Positions 60,195-64,000 of a stretch of DNA of 64,000 nucleotides are shown here, piece after piece (the stretch's first letter is position 1; each line of letters opens with the position of its first letter). Under the pieces are notes generated by a model. It saw only the letters and a list, made by a program, of their open reading frames with translations. It did not search any database and was not told the origin of the DNA. The stretch is from Glaciibacter superstes DSM 21135. Its GTDB lineage: Bacteria > Actinomycetota > Actinomycetes > Actinomycetales > Microbacteriaceae. Location of the stretch: positions 62,001 through 126,000 of the forward strand of contig NZ_ATWH01000011.1 in the NCBI RefSeq assembly GCF_000421145.1, in the 5' to 3' direction. Both the position numbers and the translations under genes were made by a program.

Positions 60195-61796
60195 TCAGTA
60201 CGACACCGGAATGAATGAGCCGCTTCGCTGTGAAGTCAGCGACCCGTTCTCGATGGTGAGGCGTTGGTTCGGGCCCACGTCCACTGTGACCGAGCTGCCC
60301 GCGATGGTCAATACACCGTGCACGCGGTGAGGGAGCATTCCAACGATCGCGACCGGCTCGAGCGACCCCTCGGAAGCGATCACGCGAATTCCATGGGGGA
60401 ATCGTAGGTATTCGGCCCCGTCGATCGTGACAGTCGAAGACGATTTCTCGTTAGTGAGTCGTATCCGGCGGTTCCCGATCTTGCGGGTGTAGGTCGTGGA
60501 GGTTGTGTCCTCGCCGTCGTCCATATTCCAGGGGAGCAAGCCGGTGAACCACGTCTCGCCCGTCGGTCGCGGCATGATGCCGAAGAGTCGTTCAATGGTG
60601 TCGAGATACCACAGGATGGCGGGGGAATAGCTCCCGGTATAGGCTGCCTTACCCGTCCAGGGGCTCACCGACTGGGGAAAGGTCGTGAACTGTTCCGCCG
60701 CACTGATGAGGGGAAGCGATAGTGCTGCGAGTTCGGCATGCCTTTCGTGCAGCTCGAAGGCATCGGGTGCCCTCAGCATCGTGAGGAAGTTCGTTGGCCC
60801 GCCCCAAGAATTGCCCAACATGTCGTGGTCAAAGCGCGGATCGTCCATCGCGAGAGAGGTGAAACCGTAGCGCGCCAGAAACTTTCGACTGCACAGAACG
60901 TATTCCCGAAGTGCGGAGTCGAAGAATTCATCGTCGCCGATCTCGCAACTCAGTACTCGCAACAGCACGTCGCTCTGCACACGAACCAGGTTTTCCAGGG
61001 CGTCTCGGTCGTAAAAGAAGCGGTCTCCCGGGTCGAAGCACTGGTCGAAGAGCGCGGATACACTCGCCTCGTGGCGCTGCTCCCACAACGTTGAATCGAG
61101 TCCGAGCTCTGCGGCAATCAGGGCCAGGTATGCGCGCTGGCAGGCGACGTTCGCCGTCATATCGGGAGCGACCAGTGGAAGTGCCGCGATTTCACGGTTC
61201 CATTCGCTTGGGTCGCGATCCGGTGTAGCGTGCGGGAGATTCCAGAAGCGCGGTGAGAGGTCGTGTCCGGTGTCAAACGTACAGAACGCCTCCACACCTC
61301 CCGTGCCGCGGGAATCCCGATGCGCTGCGATCCATTCGTCGTTCGCGGTCATGGCGTCGTACATCGTTCGCAGGTACGCGCTGTCCCCGACTCCCATTTG
61401 ATACATGCGCCACACCGAGCGGGCGAGCGGGCTGACGATCTGAAGGTGCCAATAGTCGGGCCCGCTCTCGCTGATTCGAAACGGCAGCAGCCCGTCGGGC
61501 GATATCTCCCTGGCGTACAACTCGTGGGTTGCGCGGGCGACATCAGGAGCAAAGCGCGAGAGGACCTCGGTTGAGATCGAGGCGGTGCTCTCGAGCCAAC
61601 ACCCCCGATATACGCCGCCCTCGATGAGAAGGGAGGGAGCCCCGTGCATCGGTACGATGCACTGAGCAAGCTCGCTCAGGGCGAGCTCGAACGCTTCTTC
61701 GACTCGTCCGCCTTGTGCGGAGAAGCTGACGCCCGTGCTCTCGAGGCCGATGTCAATGGGCCCCCGTGATGTCGACGTCAATGGGCCGTTTGTCAT
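60195..61796 (-). CDS. Glycoside-hydrolase-like (alpha/alpha)6-barrel protein
   Basis: 533 residues without a signal peptide. SDGLLPFRIS, GNSWGGPTNFLTML, SPWTGKAAYTGSYSPAILWYLDTIERLFGI and ETWFTGLLPW resemble the MGH1/trehalase-like (GH63/GH37) barrel proteins, and the C-terminal 90 residues form a beta-rich domain. A cytoplasmic glycosidase acting on the sugar imported by the neighbouring transporter is the likely role. A LacI-type palindrome overlaps its -10 region. The exact family is not certain and catalytic acids were not assigned. Confidence 0.7.
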   Translation of the reverse strand: MTNGPLTSTSRGPIDIGLESTGVSFSAQGGRVEEAFELALSELAQCIVPMHGAPSLLIEGGVYRGCWLESTASISTEVLSRFAPDVARATHELYAREISPDGLLPFRISESGPDYWHLQIVSPLARSVWRMYQMGVGDSAYLRTMYDAMTANDEWIAAHRDSRGTGGVEAFCTFDTGHDLSPRFWNLPHATPDRDPSEWNREIAALPLVAPDMTANVACQRAYLALIAAELGLDSTLWEQRHEASVSALFDQCFDPGDRFFYDRDALENLVRVQSDVLLRVLSCEIGDDEFFDSALREYVLCSRKFLARYGFTSLAMDDPRFDHDMLGNSWGGPTNFLTMLRAPDAFELHERHAELAALSLPLISAAEQFTTFPQSVSPWTGKAAYTGSYSPAILWYLDTIERLFGIMPRPTGETWFTGLLPWNMDDGEDTTSTTYTRKIGNRRIRLTNEKSSSTVTIDGAEYLRFPHGIRVIASEGSLEPVAIVGMLPHRVHGVLTIAGSSVTVDVGPNQRLTIENGSLTSQRSGSFIPVSY

Positions 61797-61811
61797 TGTG
61801 CGATCCAGACT

Positions 61812-61823
61812 TTACTCGAGTAA
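61812..61823 (-). promoter_or_regulatory. LacI-type operator 2 (glycosidase-like gene)
   Basis: TTACTCGAGTAA, a perfect 12-bp palindrome, 16 bp before the ATG. On the minus strand TAAAGT (61814-61809) reads as a -10 box overlapping it, so binding would block initiation. Confidence 0.8.
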
Positions 61824-61860
61824 GTTCGTTCCAGCCTATCCCTGATCGCGAAAGACGTCC

Positions 61861-62487
61861 CTAGGTGAGGTCTGAAACCCCCGTGTATGTCGAATAGGCA
61901 GGACGTCCTGCCCATGCGTATGTCTGGACAGTGAGCCCGCCTGGGGTGGTCTCGCTGTTGACAAGACGCAGCCCAGCTTGAGCGCCGCCGTCGGCGAAGA
62001 GACGACGACCGTGGCCGATGATGGCGGGCGCGACCACGAGGCGGAGTTCGTCGACCAGTTCAGCGGCCAGCAGGAATTGGGTGAGTCTGGCGCTTCCGTG
62101 CACCTGGAGTTCTCGTCCGGGCTGCTCCTTGAGTTCTGCGACCTTGACCGCGACGTTGCCGGAGAGAATCGTCGTCGGGTTCCAGGTGACCGCTGTCAGA
62201 GTGTTCGACGCGACAAACTTCGGCAGGCTGTTCATCAGCGCGGTGAAGGGGTCGTGTGGGTCGGTGATCTGCGGCCAGTCCCGTGCGAATGCTTCGTACG
62301 TGCGCCGGCCGAGTAAGAGGGCATCGGCCTCGCCGAGCCAGTCCGCGGCCTGGCGGATGAACACCCCGTCCATGTGCGGGACGAGCCAGCCGCCCAGGGT
62401 GAATCCGTCGCTCGTGTCTTCCTCCGGCGAACCAGGACCCTGCGATACGCCGTCGACACTGACGAACTCGGTTACGGTCAATTTCAC
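61861..62487 (-). CDS. Dihydrofolate reductase-family (RibD C-terminal-like) protein
   Basis: 208 residues from the GTG at 62487 (KLTVTEFVSVDGVSQGPG). The LLLGRRTYEAFARDWPQ, GSARLTQFLLAAELVDELRLVVAPAIIGHGRRLF pattern is that of the RibD C-terminal/YwjB dihydrofolate reductase-like family. An upstream ATG at 62607 would overlap the SRPBCC gene and is rejected. It is the third gene of an ArsR-SRPBCC-RibD operon on the minus strand. Enzymatic role unknown. Confidence 0.85.
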   Translation of the reverse strand: MKLTVTEFVSVDGVSQGPGSPEEDTSDGFTLGGWLVPHMDGVFIRQAADWLGEADALLLGRRTYEAFARDWPQITDPHDPFTALMNSLPKFVASNTLTAVTWNPTTILSGNVAVKVAELKEQPGRELQVHGSARLTQFLLAAELVDELRLVVAPAIIGHGRRLFADGGAQAGLRLVNSETTPGGLTVQTYAWAGRPAYSTYTGVSDLT

Positions 62488-62512
62488 GGTCGTCTCTCTT
62501 CGCTCGGGGTTG

Positions 62513-62989
62513 TTAGGCCAGTGGCTCGACGAGCTCGGCAAGTTGCCGGGTGACGGTGCCCCAGCCGTCGTGGAAGCCGAGCTTTTCGTGCTGGTCGCGG
62601 TCGGCAATATTGCGGTGCATCGCGGTGGCCGTGTACTGGGTGCCGTCCGGATGATCCGCCATGGTGATCACGGCGGTCACGAATGATGCCTCGGCGGGAC
62701 GCCAGCCGGTGATGAGAGCGTCGGTGAATATGATTCGCTCTAGCTCGTCAACGGCGAGGAAGCATCCGGTGATGTGCGGGCCGAACTCGGTGCCATCCTG
62801 GCTGATCTCGGTGCGGAAGGATCCGCCCGGGCGCAGTTCCATGTCTCGCACGCGACAGACCTCAGGCGCTGGAACCCACCATTGCTCAAAGCTCGCAGGA
62901 TCAGCCCACGCGTTCCAGACGGCCGAGCGCGGAGCTCTGATGATGCGGGAGACGGTCAGGTCGAGTTCGGGGTGACTGGCTATGCTCAT
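62513..62989 (-). CDS. SRPBCC (AHSA1-like) domain protein
   Basis: 158 residues: LDLTVSRIIRAPRSAVWNAWADPASFEQWWVP at the N-terminus and GWGTVTRQLAELV at the C-terminus match the AHSA1/START-like small ligand-binding fold. It overlaps the ArsR gene by 4 bp (ATGA), a pairing widely seen in actinobacteria. Ligand unknown. Confidence 0.88.
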   Translation of the reverse strand: MSIASHPELDLTVSRIIRAPRSAVWNAWADPASFEQWWVPAPEVCRVRDMELRPGGSFRTEISQDGTEFGPHITGCFLAVDELERIIFTDALITGWRPAEASFVTAVITMADHPDGTQYTATAMHRNIADRDQHEKLGFHDGWGTVTRQLAELVEPLA

Positions 62990-63330
62990 TCGGACGTTTC
63001 CTTATCGTTGGTGACGGTGACGAAGTGCTCGAGCCGGTCAGTGCGACCCGCCCAGATGTTTCGCTGTTCGCCCAGCCAGGTCTCGATCACGCCGAACGAC
63101 TTCTTCTCGAGCGTGCAGGTTCGCACCCGGCCGGTCTTGCGCGTCCTGATCCAACCGGTCTTCTCGAGGTAGCGGATGTGCTTCATGAACGACGGCAGCG
63201 CCATGTCGAACGGTGCCGCAAGTTCGCCGACGCTCGCCGGTCCGGAGCCCAGCCGGCCCAGCACGGCACGGCGCGTCGGATCGGTGAGTGCCTGAAAGGT
63301 TCCGTCCAGACGTGATACATACTGAGCCAT
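62986..63330 (-). CDS. ArsR-family transcriptional regulator
   Basis: 114 residues with the winged helix FQALTDPTRRAVLGRLGSGPASVGELAAPFDMALPSFMKHIRYLEKTGWI and the wing RTRKTGRVRTCTLEK. Only one Cys is present and there is no metal-binding motif, so it is a non-metal ArsR of the type paired with SRPBCC proteins. It is the first gene of the operon and probably autoregulates it. Transcription is leaderless: TTGCAA-18 bp-TAACTT, 6 nt before the ATG. Confidence 0.9.
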   Translation of the reverse strand: MAQYVSRLDGTFQALTDPTRRAVLGRLGSGPASVGELAAPFDMALPSFMKHIRYLEKTGWIRTRKTGRVRTCTLEKKSFGVIETWLGEQRNIWAGRTDRLEHFVTVTNDKETSE

Positions 63331-63366
63331 ATGGCTAAGTTACCGTCAAAATGATACCCATTGCAA
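63331..63366 (-). promoter_or_regulatory. Leaderless promoter of the ArsR operon
   Basis: Minus strand: TTGCAA (63366-63361), 18-bp spacer, TAACTT (63342-63337), 6 nt, ATG at 63330. Confidence 0.6.
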
Positions 63367-63410
63367 CAGGTATCTGGTCGTTGCGCCCGCCACGATCCTG
63401 GCGGTGCGGC

Positions 63411-64000
63411 CTAGGCGCCCAGCCTGGCCACTGCGGCAACGGCGTCGGCGACGGATGCCGCGGCTTCGCTGAGCTCGTCGGTCGTCGTGGTCTGCGAGAG
63501 CGTGAAGCGCACTGCCGACTGCGCGACCTCGGCCGGGTAGCCGAGTGCCAGCAGCACGTGTGACGGGTCATCGCTTCCCGCGGCACAGGCGGAGCCGCTC
63601 GAGCAGACGACACCTCGGCGCTCCAGTTCGAGCAGCACCGCCTCGCCGCTCGTTCCGGGGAACACGAACGACGCACTCCCCGCCAGCCGATGCACCGAAT
63701 CTCCGGTCAGCTGCGCACCGGGAACGGTGCCGACCACCGCGGCGATGAATGAGTCGCGCAGCGCTGAGACCCGACGTGACGCCTCCTCGCGCTCCTGCTC
63801 CGCCAGCTCCAACGCCGTGGCCAGCGCGACGGCGCCCGCGACGTTCTCCGTGCCACTGCGCCTGCCCCGCTCCTGCCCACCACCGTGCACCAGCGGCTCG
63901 ACCGGCAGACGCCCGCGCAGATACAGCGCGCCGGTGCCTTGTGGTGCACCCAGCTTGTGGCCGGAGATGCTCAGCGCGTCCACACCCAAGCCACCGGAGT
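63411..64000 (-). CDS. Cysteine desulfurase, C-terminal part (cut by window edge)
   Basis: About 196 residues are visible and the frame stays open to base 64000, so the N-terminal half is outside. The PLP Lys motif SGHKLG, the RSGTENVAGAVALA segment and the catalytic Cys loop SSGSACAAGS define a NifS/IscS-type desulfurase. Cys is followed by SDDPSHVLLALGYP, as in the actinobacterial group often placed before tRNA thiolase mnmA. It supplies persulfide sulfur for Fe-S clusters or tRNA thiolation. Confidence 0.93.
   Translation of the reverse strand, partial: SGGLGVDALSISGHKLGAPQGTGALYLRGRLPVEPLVHGGGQERGRRSGTENVAGAVALATALELAEQEREEASRRVSALRDSFIAAVVGTVPGAQLTGDSVHRLAGSASFVFPGTSGEAVLLELERRGVVCSSGSACAAGSDDPSHVLLALGYPAEVAQSAVRFTLSQTTTTDELSEAAASVADAVAAVARLGA

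Noticed and set aside
4056..63458. Chi-type recombination hotspot as explanation of the GCATCCGT octamer
   Set aside because: Both orientations occur about equally on the plus strand, whereas Chi sites are strongly strand-skewed.

Overview
The window is high-G+C actinobacterial chromosome and looks like a member of the Microbacteriaceae (Leifsonia/Cryobacterium/Salinibacterium-like). This rests on the product set and gene order (actinobacterial dapD, DUF3117, tatB, DUF3107, adnA/adnB, UPF0182, DUF2342), many GTG starts, many leaderless promoters, and no phage or transposase genes. The family placement is an inference from sequence style.

Layout. 1-2656: end of an FtsX-type ABC permease and two LolD/MacB-like ATPases. 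2786-3813: an unrecognised gene and rpsO. 3978-9964: two luciferase-like flavin monooxygenases (the second paired with its FMN reductase), a VanZ-like protein, a fructosamine-kinase-like protein and an amino-acid permease. 9975-12617: penicillin-acylase-family hydrolase. 12699-24135: a conserved core block (divergent dapD/dapE, mannosyltransferase-like, DUF3117, O-methyltransferase, tatB, aldehyde dehydrogenase, lipoprotein, mrp, DUF1003, PRC/MgtE_N/CBS protein, general-stress membrane protein). From memory the order resembles the Rv1201c-Rv1234 region of Mycobacterium tuberculosis. 24164-27842: aminopeptidase P, an exo/endonuclease/phosphatase-fold membrane protein and a PHP phosphoesterase. 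27944-29148: a probably acquired AbiEi/endonuclease-like gene bracketed by two near-identical palindromes. 29280-52996: a second core block (RhlE-like helicase, ferritin-like MiaE relative, DUF3107, AdnA-AdnB recombination motor-nuclease, pseudokinase-like phosphotransferase, NudC, UvrD2-like helicase, SDR protein, orphan E1/cyclodehydratase-like protein, frameshifted alkaline phosphatase, DUF2342 zincin, PDZ/Lon-like protease, UPF0182), resembling Rv3193c-Rv3211. 53116-55645: two copies of initiator tRNA-fMet bracketing an HxlR/azoreductase/F420-type redox cassette. 55707-61796: a LacI-controlled carbohydrate ABC transporter plus a glycosidase-like protein, with a matching palindromic operator in front of both transcription units. 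61861-63330: an ArsR/SRPBCC/RibD-C operon. 63411-64000: cysteine desulfurase, cut by the window edge.

Unusual sequence structure. (i) Direct-repeat palindromes around a solo AbiEi-endonuclease gene. (ii) Repeats with a 16-bp period at or just beyond stop codons at four unrelated loci, while tandem repeats inside genes have periods of 12, 15 or 18. (iii) A strongly over-represented octamer GCATCCGT/ACGGATGC. (iv) Many genes with a TANNNT -10 box exactly 6-7 nt before the start codon, including dapD and dapE, whose -10 boxes overlap on opposite strands. (v) A one-base frameshift in the alkaline phosphatase gene. (vi) A convergent antisense overlap of the adnB and phosphotransferase 3' ends in which both strands encode TGVITPV.
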